Below, piece by piece: positions 51,485 to 59,802 of a stretch of DNA of 59,991 nt. The position numbers were made by a program, and so were the translations under genes. Position 1 is the first letter of the stretch. Every line of letters starts with the position of its first letter. The notes below the pieces were generated by a model, which saw only the letters and a list, made by a program, of their open reading frames with translations, ran no database searches and was not told the DNA's origin. Location: positions 1 to 59,991 of the forward strand of contig NZ_BSTJ01000024.1 in NCBI RefSeq assembly GCF_030269445.1, given 5' to 3'. The stretch is from Actinoallomurus iriomotensis (lineage in GTDB: Bacteria > Actinomycetota > Actinomycetes > Streptosporangiales > Streptosporangiaceae).

Positions 51485-52345
51485 ATGCGTACTCGCCGGA
51501 TCGGTGACGTCCAGGTCGGCGCGATCGGTCTCGGGGGCATGCCCATGTCGATCGAGGGGCGCCCCGAGGAGAGCCGGTCGATCGCCGCGGTGCACGCCGC
51601 GCTCGACGCGGGCGTGACACTCATCGACACCGCGGACGCCTACCACATCGGCCCCGATGACATCGGGCACAACGAGTCGCTGATCGCCCGGGCGCTGGCC
51701 ACGTACGGCGGAGACACCTCCGGCGTGCTGGTCGCCACGAAGGGCGGCCACACACGCCCGGGGGACGGCTCCTGGGGGCTCGACGGCTCGCCCGCGTACC
51801 TGAAGCGGGCCTGCGACGCCTCGCTGAAGCGGCTCGGCGTCGAGGCGATCGGGCTCTACCAGCACCACCGGCCGGACCCGTCCGTGCCGTACACCGACTC
51901 GATCGGCGCCCTCCGGGACCTGCTGGACGAGGGCAAGATCCGCATGGCCGGCATCTCGAACGCCAATCCGGCTCAGATCCGCGAGGCGAACGAGATCCTC
52001 GGCGGACGCCTCGTGTCGGTGCAGAACCAGTTCTCCCCGGCCTTCCGCAGCAGCGAGGACGAGCTGCGCCTGTGCGACGTGCTCGGCGTCGCGTTCCTGC
52101 CGTGGAGCCCGCTGGGCGGCATCTCCAGCGCCGGTGACCTGGGCGGTGAGCACGCGGCGTTCGGCCGGGTCGCGGAGGCGCACGGGGTGAGCCCGCAGCA
52201 GGTCGCGCTGGCGTGGATGCTCGCCAAGTCGCCGGTCGTGGTCCCCATCCCCGGTTCGAGCCGTCCCGAGACGATCGTCGACTCCGCCAAGGCCGCCGAC
52301 CTCGAACTCACCGACGAGGAGTTCGCCGAGCTCGACGCGACCTGA
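51485..52345 (+). CDS. Aldo/keto reductase
   Basis: 286 residues, ATG preceded by GGAGG. The TIM-barrel catalytic set is visible: DTADAY (Asp and Tyr), ATKGG (Lys) and YQHHRPDP (His). The C-terminal PIPGSSRPETI is the NADPH-binding loop. It reduces carbonyl substrates with NADPH; the substrate is unknown. It forms an operon with the next aldo/keto reductase (22 bp apart) and is divergent from the LysR gene. Confidence 0.92.
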   Translation: MRTRRIGDVQVGAIGLGGMPMSIEGRPEESRSIAAVHAALDAGVTLIDTADAYHIGPDDIGHNESLIARALATYGGDTSGVLVATKGGHTRPGDGSWGLDGSPAYLKRACDASLKRLGVEAIGLYQHHRPDPSVPYTDSIGALRDLLDEGKIRMAGISNANPAQIREANEILGGRLVSVQNQFSPAFRSSEDELRLCDVLGVAFLPWSPLGGISSAGDLGGEHAAFGRVAEAHGVSPQQVALAWMLAKSPVVVPIPGSSRPETIVDSAKAADLELTDEEFAELDAT

Positions 52346-52367
52346 CCCCAGTTCAGCGAGGAGAACC

Positions 52368-53366
52368 ATGGCACTTCCCACAAAGCGGCTCGGCACGACC
52401 GATATGCGGATCACGCGCGTCGGCTTCGGCGCGTGGGCGATCGGCGGCGGCGACTGGGCGTTCTCCTGGGGACCGCAGGAGGACGCGCAGTCCGTGGCGG
52501 CGATCCGGTACGCCGTCGAGCACGGCGTCAACTGGATCGACACCGCCGCCGTGTACGGGCTCGGGCACTCCGAGGAGGTCGTTGCCCAGGCGCTCAAGGA
52601 CATCCCGGAAGCCGACCGGCCGTACGTCTTCACCAAGGGCGGTCTCGTCTGGGACCCCGCCGACCGCCGCAAGCCGGCACGCCGCACCGGCGCGGAGCTC
52701 CGCCGCGAGGTGGAGGACTCGCTGCGCCGCCTCGGCGTCGAGCGCATCGACCTGTACCAGATGCACCGGCCGGCCGAGGACGGGACGCCGCTGGAAGAGT
52801 ACTGGCAGACGTTCCTCGACCTCAGGCAACAGGGCAAGATCCGCGCGGCCGGCCTGTCGAACCACGACGTGAGCCGGTTGGAGACCGCCGAGAAGCTCGG
52901 GCACGTCGACTCGCTCCAGCCGCCGTTCTCGGCGATCCACCGCGCGGCCGCCACCGAGATCGGCTGGTGCGAGGCGCACGACACCGGGGTGATCGTCTAC
53001 TCGCCGATGCAGGCGGGCCTGCTGACCGGCGCGTTCTCTCGCGAGCGGGTGGAGAGGCTGCCGGAGGACGACTGGCGCCGGCACAGCCCCGACTTCACCA
53101 CGAAGCTCGACACCAACCTCGCCCTGGCGGACGCGCTCGTGCCCGTCGCGAAGCGGCACCAGGTCCAGCCCGCCGCCGTGGCGGTCGCCTGGACCCTGGC
53201 GTGGACCGGCGTGACCGGCGCGATCGTCGGCGCCCGCCGCCCGGACCAGGTCGACGGCTGGCTACCGGCCGCCGACCTGGACCTGACCCCGGCCGACCTG
53301 AACGAGATCGCCGCCGCGATCGAGCAGACCGGCGCGGGCGAGGGCCCTGCCACACCATCCGTCTGA
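52368..53366 (+). CDS. Aldo/keto reductase
   Basis: 332 residues. DTAAVYGLGHSEE (Asp, Tyr), FTKGG (Lys) and YQMHRP (His) form the catalytic tetrad; GAIVGARRPDQVDGW binds NADPH. It belongs to a different subgroup from its neighbour (YajO/YghZ-like order), so the pair is not a recent duplication. Second gene of the LysR-linked operon. A strong hairpin at 53383 ends it. Confidence 0.92.
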   Translation: MALPTKRLGTTDMRITRVGFGAWAIGGGDWAFSWGPQEDAQSVAAIRYAVEHGVNWIDTAAVYGLGHSEEVVAQALKDIPEADRPYVFTKGGLVWDPADRRKPARRTGAELRREVEDSLRRLGVERIDLYQMHRPAEDGTPLEEYWQTFLDLRQQGKIRAAGLSNHDVSRLETAEKLGHVDSLQPPFSAIHRAAATEIGWCEAHDTGVIVYSPMQAGLLTGAFSRERVERLPEDDWRRHSPDFTTKLDTNLALADALVPVAKRHQVQPAAVAVAWTLAWTGVTGAIVGARRPDQVDGWLPAADLDLTPADLNEIAAAIEQTGAGEGPATPSV

Positions 53367-53382
53367 GAGCGGCCTCGCGGGA

Positions 53383-53419
53383 ACAGCACCTGACCTGCAC
53401 GAATCAGGTCAGGTGCTGT
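53383..53419. terminator. Perfect 15-bp hairpin terminator
   Basis: ACAGCACCTGACCTG and CAGGTCAGGTGCTGT with the loop CACGAAT. It lies between the aldo/keto reductase operon and the convergent SGNH gene and overlaps the latter's stop codon, so it can serve both. Confidence 0.8.
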
Positions 53420-54702
53420 CCGGTGTCTCGAGGGCCGGCACCACTGAGGTGTGCCAACGTCCGCAGGTCGATCGTGTCCGCCATCGCCTGATAGGCCGCG
53501 GCGTTGGGGTGCAGGTGGTCGCCGCTGTCGAATCCGGCCCGCAGGGCGTCGGTCCTCGCCGGGTCCCGGACGACCGAGTCGAAGTCGAGCACCGCGTCGA
53601 ACGCTCCGGATGTACGGATCCAGGCGTTGACGAGCCGCCGTTGCTCCTCTACCTGGGCGCCGCACACCGGGTAGCCCCCGCACGGCGTGATCGTCGCCCC
53701 GATCACCGGCAGACGCGCCGCGTGGACACGGTCCGCCACCTGCCGCAGTCCAGCGATCAGTCGCGTCGCCGGCACCGCGCCCGCCGTCAGGTCGTTCACC
53801 CCCTCGAAGACGATGACGGCCGACACCCCGGGTTGGGCCAGGACGTCCGCGTCGAGCCGGTGCAGTGCGCTGACCCCGTAGTACGCCGGCTGCCGGTCGA
53901 GGGTCACCTCGTTGCCGCCGATACCCGCGTTGACGACGGACGCCCGGCGTCCGGGTGGACCGCCGTCGATCCGGCGGACCAGGTCATCGGTCCACCTCGT
54001 GTCGCTGTCGAGGGCCGTTCCCGTGCCGTCGGTGATGGAGTCGCCCAGCGCGACGATCGTTCCGTCGCGCGGCGAGGCGAGCACGTCGACCCCGTCGAGG
54101 AAGTACCACGACGTCACCCGCGTCGTGAACGCGTCGCCGGACAGATCACCCGCGTGGTCGCCCACCGCGACATAGGACGTGGTGTGGGCCGCGCTGTGCC
54201 AGCTGGCCGGCCCGGTCGGGCCGGGGGCGTGCAGGCTGACGGCCAGCTTCTCCTGCGGGCCGACGGTCAGACGCACGGCGTCACTGGCGACGTCGGCGCC
54301 GGCGGGTATCGTCACCGCCGGCCGTCCGCCGAACGTGATCCGGACGCCGTGATCGAGCGCGGCGCCGTCGGCGATCCCGACCGACATGTCGTCAAAAGTC
54401 ACCGGCCGGTCGCCATAACGGTTGGTCAGCCGTATCCGCAGCATCCATCCGCCGACACTCGTGTGGACGACGTCGCGCACCGTCTGGTCGCTCAGTCCGA
54501 TCGCCGACAGACCCGTCGCAGCGGCCGCCGTCGGGCTCGCCGCCCATGTCGCCGTCCAGCGCGTACCGGCGGCGTTGTGCGCCGGCCGCGCATGGGCCGT
54601 TCCCTGGCTCGGCGCCGTCAACAGCAGCGCGCCGAACCCGCCGATCAGGACCAGACGGCCGGCGCGGCCGCGCGGTGACTTGTGGGTGGGGGGACCGGCC
54701 AT
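53404..54702 (-). CDS. Secreted SGNH/GDSL hydrolase
   Basis: 432 residues from ATG 54702 preceded by GGAGGG at 8 bases; ATGs at 54720 and 54744 are further upstream. Twin Arg/Lys region followed by LVLIGGFGALLLTAPSQG and an AHA cleavage site indicate a Sec signal peptide. A beta-sandwich domain of about 150 residues precedes the hydrolase: block I IVALGDSITDGTG, block II GIGGNEV, block III EGVNDL, block V SGDHLHPNAAAY. Such proteins remove acyl or acetyl groups from polysaccharides or lipids outside the cell. Confidence 0.9.
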   Translation of the reverse strand: MAGPPTHKSPRGRAGRLVLIGGFGALLLTAPSQGTAHARPAHNAAGTRWTATWAASPTAAAATGLSAIGLSDQTVRDVVHTSVGGWMLRIRLTNRYGDRPVTFDDMSVGIADGAALDHGVRITFGGRPAVTIPAGADVASDAVRLTVGPQEKLAVSLHAPGPTGPASWHSAAHTTSYVAVGDHAGDLSGDAFTTRVTSWYFLDGVDVLASPRDGTIVALGDSITDGTGTALDSDTRWTDDLVRRIDGGPPGRRASVVNAGIGGNEVTLDRQPAYYGVSALHRLDADVLAQPGVSAVIVFEGVNDLTAGAVPATRLIAGLRQVADRVHAARLPVIGATITPCGGYPVCGAQVEEQRRLVNAWIRTSGAFDAVLDFDSVVRDPARTDALRAGFDSGDHLHPNAAAYQAMADTIDLRTLAHLSGAGPRDTGQHLT

Positions 54703-54814
54703 GGTGAACGCCCTCCACATCGCCCGATGCGACCCGGCCGACACGCCGGGTTCTGGCCGAGCGCCGGCTTCCGACGGCGCTCCATGTCAGGAATATGTCG
54801 GAGTGATCGACGCA

Positions 54815-54940
54815 TCAAGGCATCTGGCCGTATCCGGGCAGCCAGGCCGGGTCCGGTACGTCGGGGAAGCGGACCACGCGGCGATGCGTGAACTCGATCG
54901 GGGAGGTGTGGCGATACAGGGTGAGACTGTTTTCGATGCG
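54815..54940 (-). pseudogene. Remnant resembling the 3' end of the UspA-like gene
   Basis: The minus-strand frame reads RRVVRFPDVPDPAWLPGYGQ, then MP and stop at 54815. The segment RVVRFPDVP also ends the UspA-like protein at 57729. A 24-bp sequence (54858-54881 and 57745-57768) is identical at both places. Upstream residues (ENSLTLYRHTSPIEF) do not match UspA and no start codon is visible before an in-frame stop. Most likely a gene end left after a deletion. The rest of the 290-bp gap before the sigma factor holds no gene I can support and probably carries its promoter. Confidence 0.45.
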
Positions 54941-54992
54941 AAGGATTGCCGATGATCAGTGGATGTAAAAGGCGGCAGCGGACGGGACGCCG

Positions 54993-55595
54993 GTGAGCGC
55001 CGCCGAGGTGGCCTCACGTCCTGAGCAGCGTTCCGACGCCGAGGTGATCGCGGAGTCCCAGGACGAACCAGAGGCGTTCGCGGCACTGTTCGACCGTCAT
55101 TGGGCCACGCTCCACCGCTACGTCGTACGACGGCTGGGACCGGACGTCGCCGAGGACCTCGTCGGTGACGCGTTCCTGGTGGCCTTCGAACGGCGAGACC
55201 GCTTCGACACCGGCCGTGCGGACGCTCGTCCGTGGCTCTTCGGGATCCTCACCAAGCTGATCTCCCGTCATCGCAGGTCGGAGGCTGCCCGCTACCGGAT
55301 GATGGAGCGAAGTTCGCATGAGACGACCGCCGAGGAACCTGCGGACCAGGTGGCCTCGACCGTCTCCGCGGTGGCGGTCCGCCCGGCACTCGCACGGGCA
55401 CTGGCCGGCCTGCGCGCCGGCGATCGCGATGTGCTTCTGCTGGCCGGCTGGGCGGATCTGTCCTACGAGGAGATCTCGGTCGCGCTGAACATCCCGGTGG
55501 GCACCGTGCGATCACGCCTGCACCGGGCGCGCCGCAAGATGCGGGCGGCCCTTGGAGACAACAACCCTCTGCTCGTCGGGGAGATGGCGTCATGA
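54993..55595 (+). CDS. ECF-type RNA polymerase sigma factor
   Basis: 200 residues from GTG 54993. Region 2 (LFDRHWATLHRYVVRRLG, DAFLVAFERRDRFD, WLFGILTKLI) binds the -10 element and core enzyme; region 4 has LSYEEISVALNIPVGTVRSR, a clear HTH for the -35 element. A 60-residue linker separates them. It overlaps the next gene by an ATGA, and that neighbour is of the CU044_5270 type, which commonly pairs with such sigma factors. Confidence 0.92.
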   Translation: MSAAEVASRPEQRSDAEVIAESQDEPEAFAALFDRHWATLHRYVVRRLGPDVAEDLVGDAFLVAFERRDRFDTGRADARPWLFGILTKLISRHRRSEAARYRMMERSSHETTAEEPADQVASTVSAVAVRPALARALAGLRAGDRDVLLLAGWADLSYEEISVALNIPVGTVRSRLHRARRKMRAALGDNNPLLVGEMAS

Positions 55596-56575
55596 ATGAG
55601 ATGGAGATGCTCGCGCGGATGGGACGGCAGCTGGACCAGGAGGCGCCGCCCACACTCGGGCGACAGCGGCAGCGGCAACGCTTGCTGGAGGCGGCCGGGA
55701 GCCCACGCCGCCACCGAGCGATCAGAATTCCGCGATGGGGCGTCCCGGCCACCGCCGGATTGGCCGCCGCCGCAGTGGCGACGGCGGTCGGGGTCGCGAC
55801 CGTCGGGACGGGCTCCGGGAGTCCGGCCCGGACGCCCGTTCGGCTCGACAGCGCCTCGGTGACCCTGACCCACGCCGCGCAGGTCGTGTCCCTGCGCACG
55901 GCGATCACGCCCAGGCCACATCAGTGGATCTACACCAAGACCGTGGAGTACGGCACCGGCAGCGACGGTCATCACCGCGTCGACGAAGAGTGGTCGCGGT
56001 TCGACAGCCGCGCGGAAGCCTACTTCGACGGCGGCAGGTTCATCGTCCACAAGAAGAGCGGTGAAAGCGGAATCGATTCACCGCAAGGCGCCTACACCGT
56101 TCTGAGTTCGCTGCCCACCGATCCGCGTGCGCTGCTCGACAAGCTGTCCTCGTTGTCCGGCCGATTCGACAAGCTGCCGGGCGATTCAGGGCTGGACCAG
56201 AACCAGCTGTTGTACTCCCGCATGGTGCAGCTGCTGCGCAATGCCCAGATCACCGCCCCGCCACGGATCCAGGCGGCCGTGTACCGCGCCATGGCCACAT
56301 TGCCCGACGTGCGGATCGACCGGGACATCGTCGACGGAGTCGGCCGTCATGTCATCGGCGTCCATTACGGTTCCCGCGGTGGCCGCCGCCTGCTTCTGGA
56401 CCCGAAGACATACCAGGTCGTGGGGGAAGAGACCGTGTGGGGCGGAAAGCCCACCGCCGCCGAGATCGAGATGGCGAAGACCAAGCACCTCAACCTCAAC
56501 CTGCCCGCCGGCACGGTCACCAGCGGCCTGGCCACCGAAAAGGTCGCGGTAGTCGACAAGCCCGGCCAACGCTGA
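55592..56575 (+). CDS. CU044_5270-family membrane protein, sigma factor partner
   Basis: 327 residues. About 45 cytoplasmic residues with Arg-rich end, one transmembrane helix (GLAAAAVATAVGVATVG, about 55-71) and a large extracellular domain. Features typical of the family: WIYTKTVEYGTG, LPTDPRALLDKL and a C-terminal LLLDPKTYQVVGEETVW. The layout is that of an anti-sigma factor with an external sensor, but no anti-sigma zinc motif is present. Start overlaps the sigma stop. Confidence 0.88.
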   Translation: MNEMEMLARMGRQLDQEAPPTLGRQRQRQRLLEAAGSPRRHRAIRIPRWGVPATAGLAAAAVATAVGVATVGTGSGSPARTPVRLDSASVTLTHAAQVVSLRTAITPRPHQWIYTKTVEYGTGSDGHHRVDEEWSRFDSRAEAYFDGGRFIVHKKSGESGIDSPQGAYTVLSSLPTDPRALLDKLSSLSGRFDKLPGDSGLDQNQLLYSRMVQLLRNAQITAPPRIQAAVYRAMATLPDVRIDRDIVDGVGRHVIGVHYGSRGGRRLLLDPKTYQVVGEETVWGGKPTAAEIEMAKTKHLNLNLPAGTVTSGLATEKVAVVDKPGQR

Positions 56576-56589
56576 ACCAGATCGACACG

Positions 56590-56622
56590 GCCTCGGGAGG
56601 CACCGCCGGTGCCTCCCGAGGC
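56590..56622. terminator. Perfect 15-bp hairpin terminator
   Basis: GCCTCGGGAGGCACC and GGTGCCTCCCGAGGC with a 3-base loop, 14 bp after the CU044_5270-type gene and 39 bp before the convergent NERD gene end. It can stop transcription from both sides. Confidence 0.8.
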
Positions 56623-56660
56623 TCGTCGAGTCGTGACCAGAACGGTTCGGTAGCCGCGCT

Positions 56661-57548
56661 TCAGCTCCGCCCGCGCCGGCCGCCTTCTCGGGCGTCTCCC
56701 CGGCCGGGCCGTGGGATATAGCGCCGGGACGGGCGGCGAGCGCGCGTGTCGGGGCGATGCGACCGCAGCGCCCTGGTCAGCCAGGGAATCTCATCGTCGC
56801 CGGTCTGTCCGCGCAGCGACAGCCGGTCTGCCACGGTGATGATGATCTGCTCGACATCTTCCGGCGAGTAGATCGGGTCGGCGTTATTCAGAATCCACGC
56901 CGCGACGAACCGGCTGTGGACGACCGGCACTCCCCCTACTTCCTCGACTTTGAGACGTCTCCAGGGTGCGCCGCTCACGGCAAGAATCGCATGCGTGTCG
57001 ATATTCTTACCGAGAGTGCCGCGAACGAACTCGGCCATGGCCTCGGCCTGTTTTTGGACCGTCATAATTGGCGAAACCGGCGGAAACTCGTCCGCATCAA
57101 GGCGATCATCGTCTGGCCAAAGGAGGGTCTGCGTCCGGAAGGTCTCGCTATCGATCAACCAGATCCCGGTCGGCCCGACGAGTATATGATCGGCGGTGTC
57201 GTTCCCTTCCAGGAGACAATCGTGGAACGCGTAGTAGCCTTCCCGCTCCAGCCGGAACAGCGCCCGGACCGTCGTCCGCGCCGCGCGCCTCGACTTGAAG
57301 ATCGAGGTCGCCATCTGATGGCGACGCCACACGTAGGCGAATTCCGCGGCCACCGCGAGTAAGCCGATCACCAACCCGTTCCGCCACGAGAGCACAACGG
57401 TGAAGAACATGAAAGGAACGAAGAACACCAGTAGTCGAATCGCGACCCGGCGAGGGCGACGTCGAATCCATCGCGCTTCGTAATATCCCTGGGTCGATTC
57501 CCCAGCCGCGGTGGCCCGATTCTTGCTGTAGATCGATCGTCTAGGCAT
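56661..57548 (-). CDS. NERD-like membrane protein
   Basis: 295 residues. Basic N-terminus, then two membrane helices (LLVFFVPFMFFTVVLSW and GLVIGLLAVAAEFAYVW, about 39-75). Residues about 90-210 resemble the nuclease-related NERD domain: YYAFHDCLLEG, ADHILVGPTGIWLIDSETF and MTVQKQAEAMAEF. The usual I-E-x-K catalytic pair reads IDSETF, so the Lys is missing and nuclease activity is doubtful. A C-terminal Arg/Gly-rich tail could touch nucleic acid. Its 180-bp upstream region is unusually AT-rich for this window and contains ACATATGT (57644-57651), a likely promoter area. Confidence 0.8.
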   Translation of the reverse strand: MPRRSIYSKNRATAAGESTQGYYEARWIRRRPRRVAIRLLVFFVPFMFFTVVLSWRNGLVIGLLAVAAEFAYVWRRHQMATSIFKSRRAARTTVRALFRLEREGYYAFHDCLLEGNDTADHILVGPTGIWLIDSETFRTQTLLWPDDDRLDADEFPPVSPIMTVQKQAEAMAEFVRGTLGKNIDTHAILAVSGAPWRRLKVEEVGGVPVVHSRFVAAWILNNADPIYSPEDVEQIIITVADRLSLRGQTGDDEIPWLTRALRSHRPDTRARRPSRRYIPRPGRGDAREGGRRGRS

Positions 57549-57728
57549 CGCTGACCTCTTTGCCGGAAATTCTGTTATCTCGCGGACCGCCTAGGCGCCA
57601 GCTAGCTTTCCCACAGAAGAGCGAAGTAAGCCTGCAAAACCGTACATATGTGCACATCAACGAAGTTGTCGGACAGTAAGCTTTTTGTCGCGCACAGTGG
57701 GCCTTTTCGTCGCGGCGTCCGGCCGGCC

Positions 57729-58184
57729 TCAGACCGGATTCGGCACGTCGGGGAAGCGGACCACGCGGACCCGGCAGGGGGAACGGCGTTCGAGGTCCAG
57801 GGCCGGGCAGCGGTGCAGGCGGGCCGCCCAGCCCCGACGGATGCGGGAGCCGACGAAGAGCGCGCAGGCCGCCCGGTCGGCGGCGTACGAGCGCAGTGCC
57901 TGGGCCGGTTCGCCGTCGACGACCGCGTACTCCCACTCCAGAGGCAGGTCAGCCAGCAGCAGCGCGCACTGCAGCCAGGCTTCGAGTTCGAGTTCGTCCC
58001 GCCACTGTTCCGCCAGCGGATAGGCCTCCCACGCCATCAGCTCCAGCGGCCGGGGCGACCGGCGTACGTGCAGGGCCACGAGCCGGAGTCCGCCCGACAC
58101 CGCCTCGGCCGCGGCGGTCTGCAGTGCGACGCGCCCCGAGTCGGTGCCGTCCACCCCGGCCAGCACCACGCCGCCGTACGCCAT
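57729..58184 (-). CDS. Universal-stress-protein (UspA)-like protein
   Basis: 151 residues from ATG 58184. GGVVLAGVDGTDSGRVALQTAA is the beta1/alpha1 of the Usp fold, and ALFVGSRIRRGW near residue 116 stands where the G-x-S ATP loop occurs. The normal G-x2-G-x9-G-S motif is incomplete, so it is probably a non-ATP-binding Usp. The C-terminus CRVRVVRFPDVPNPV matches the remnant near 54.85 kb. The upstream frame to 58280 is dismissed because its residues look non-coding. Confidence 0.8.
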   Translation of the reverse strand: MAYGGVVLAGVDGTDSGRVALQTAAAEAVSGGLRLVALHVRRSPRPLELMAWEAYPLAEQWRDELELEAWLQCALLLADLPLEWEYAVVDGEPAQALRSYAADRAACALFVGSRIRRGWAARLHRCPALDLERRSPCRVRVVRFPDVPNPV

Positions 58185-58283
58185 CTCAGTACCGCTCCGC
58201 AGGCTGCGTGCGCGGCATCTCCCGGCCTCCCCTTCGGCGGACCCGCAGCCGAGGGAGGCAGGCGACTCCAGTGAAACCACCGA

Positions 58284-58373
58284 CTACCAGCAGTAGCCGG
58301 TCAGCCCCCTCCGGGTCAGCGACTTGACCGGAGAGTGGCCCCTGCGTCTCATGGCTCTGTCCTGCTCGGACAT
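58284..58373 (-). CDS. Possible 29-residue small protein
   Basis: ATG 58373 to TAG 58284, reading MSEQDRAMRRRGH, then SPVKSLTRRGLTGYCW. It is basic, ends in GYCW and sits in the 245-bp space between the unknown membrane protein and the UspA-like gene. Only a weak ribosome site (GGGATG) is visible. Could be chance; listed because the composition is unlike the Arg/Pro/Ala-rich shadows around it. Confidence 0.3.
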   Translation of the reverse strand: MSEQDRAMRRRGHSPVKSLTRRGLTGYCW

Positions 58374-58397
58374 GCTCTTGCATCCCGCTCGCCAGTC

Positions 58398-58426
58398 CCC
58401 GTTGTCCACAGCCTGTGGACAACGGG
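58398..58426. terminator. Palindrome made of two DnaA-box-like sequences; probable terminator
   Basis: CCCGTTGTCCACAG and CTGTGGACAACGGG are perfect 14-bp arms around a single C. Each arm holds TTGTCCACA (58402-58410) or its complement (58414-58422), equal to the DnaA-box consensus of Streptomyces. It lies 3 bp after the stop of the membrane protein gene, where a terminator is expected. Whether DnaA binds is open. Confidence 0.6.
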
Positions 58427-58429
58427 CGG

Positions 58430-59500
58430 CTACGTTCGGTGGAAGTGGATCTCCGACAGGCCCAGCCGGGCGAGGCTCTCGGCGGTCCTGGCGGCCTCCC
58501 GTTCGCGCGACCGTTCGCGGTACATCAGCTCGATCTTCTCCTCGATGTTGGCCCGGTGCACGGCGACGGCGACCCAGGCGAGATCCGAACCTGGCCGCAT
58601 GTCGATGAGCTCCGCCTCGTCGCCCAGGTGCGGGATCCTCGTCTCGGACTGCCCGGCGTCGATCCGCGTCTCCCGTACGAAGTCGCGGTGGGCCTCCTCG
58701 GCGTCGCTGACCGGGCCGACGCCGTGCTCCAGTTCGAGCACGACGCTCAGCCGTCCGAAGTCGACGAGCGTCGTCCCGTCGGCCGCGAGACGGGTGGAGT
58801 TCCACTGGCAGGTGTGCCGCGCGACGTGCGGGAGGTCGTCGCTGCGGCTGAGCATCCGGTCCACCGTGGCCCCCGGCAGCAGCACCCGCGCCTGGGCGTC
58901 GAACATCCGGCACGCGTCGGGAAGGTGCCGGGCGTGCCGGCGCAGCGGCCAGGCGTCGCTCGCCCACGGCGGGTCGATGAGCACGAGCACGACGGCGGCC
59001 ACGGTCAGCAGCGGGCCGGCGGCCAGGCGCGGCACGCTCCACTGCGGCCGGGTCACGACGCCCGCGTGCGCCCGGACGTGGGCGCACAGCGCGTCCAGCG
59101 CGCGGTCGAACTCCGGGTCGGCGCGGAACCAGAACCGGGCCGGGGCCGCGAGCTCCACCAGCCTGCCGTCGCGCAGGCAGAGGACCGGCCACTCCAGGAG
59201 CAGCCCACGCCGGATCGTCACCAGGCCGACACACGAGCCCGGCACGGCGACACGCCACAGCGGCGGCCGCCGGGTGACGATGCCGCCGCCGGTGAGGCGC
59301 GTACGGCCGCCCAGCACGGCCAGCGGCCGCCCCACGAGGACGAGCACGACGAGCGCCACGGGCAGCAGCAGCGGCGTGCCGTGGCCCATCAGCCCCATGA
59401 CCGCGTACAGGCCGCTCACCACGGCCCCGGCGAACACCGCCGGCCAGGCGACTCTCCGCACGGCCCGGCACACACCCAGCGGCTTGCCTGCTTCCGACAT
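58430..59500 (-). CDS. Membrane protein of unknown function
   Basis: 356 residues. Two N-terminal membrane helices (about 17-37 and 43-60), then a strand-rich cytoplasmic stretch (GGGIVTRRPPLWRVAVPGSCVG) that resembles a PH-like bPH domain, a third helix (LLTVAAVVLVLIDPP, about 165-180) and a soluble C-terminal domain ending in a helix (SREREAARTAESLARLGLSE). No catalytic motif is recognised. Single gene, followed by the DnaA-box palindrome. Confidence 0.75.
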   Translation of the reverse strand: MSEAGKPLGVCRAVRRVAWPAVFAGAVVSGLYAVMGLMGHGTPLLLPVALVVLVLVGRPLAVLGGRTRLTGGGIVTRRPPLWRVAVPGSCVGLVTIRRGLLLEWPVLCLRDGRLVELAAPARFWFRADPEFDRALDALCAHVRAHAGVVTRPQWSVPRLAAGPLLTVAAVVLVLIDPPWASDAWPLRRHARHLPDACRMFDAQARVLLPGATVDRMLSRSDDLPHVARHTCQWNSTRLAADGTTLVDFGRLSVVLELEHGVGPVSDAEEAHRDFVRETRIDAGQSETRIPHLGDEAELIDMRPGSDLAWVAVAVHRANIEEKIELMYRERSREREAARTAESLARLGLSEIHFHRT

Positions 59501-59592
59501 CTGCTCCCCCGGACGCGTATCCCCGTGCGGTAACGCCTGGCGGCGCTGTCACCTGCGGTTTCCACGTTCTTCCGTACCCCCGCGACGGCCCG

Positions 59593-59802
59593 ATGAGGCG
59601 GCGGTGGGAGCGCTTCGCCCGCGAGATGGTCGGCGACCAGCGCGTCCACGAGCGCTCGCGGGGCGCCGAGCGCTTCCGGCACGAGACGGCCGGTACGCTC
59701 ACCGTCGCCTACGACATGCCGACCGCGCTGGACGGCTCCGGCCGGCGCCTGTTCGTCCTGACTCCCTCCGACGAACCCTGCGAGCGCGTCCTGCGCGCCC
59801 TC
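59593..59802 (+). pseudogene. Fragment of an MmyB-type ligand-binding domain
   Basis: The frame encodes RRRWERFAREMVGD, RSRGAERFRHETAGTLTVAY and LFVLTPSDEPCERVLRAL, the order found at the C-terminal end of HTH regulators with an MmyB domain (W-x-R-H, then K-x-F-x-H-P-x-V-G-x-L-x-L-x-Y). There is no HTH part upstream; the frame there is antisense to the neighbouring gene. After 59802 similarity ends although no stop follows before the window edge. Therefore a truncated remnant. Confidence 0.55.

Noticed and set aside
58186-58422. 78-codon minus-strand frame upstream of the UspA-like gene
   Set aside because: Overlaps the terminator palindrome and the small frame; composition is mixed and no ribosome site is visible.
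58398-58426. Replication origin (oriC)
   Set aside because: Only two DnaA-box sequences in one palindrome and no dnaA, dnaN, gyrase or AT-rich unwinding region nearby.
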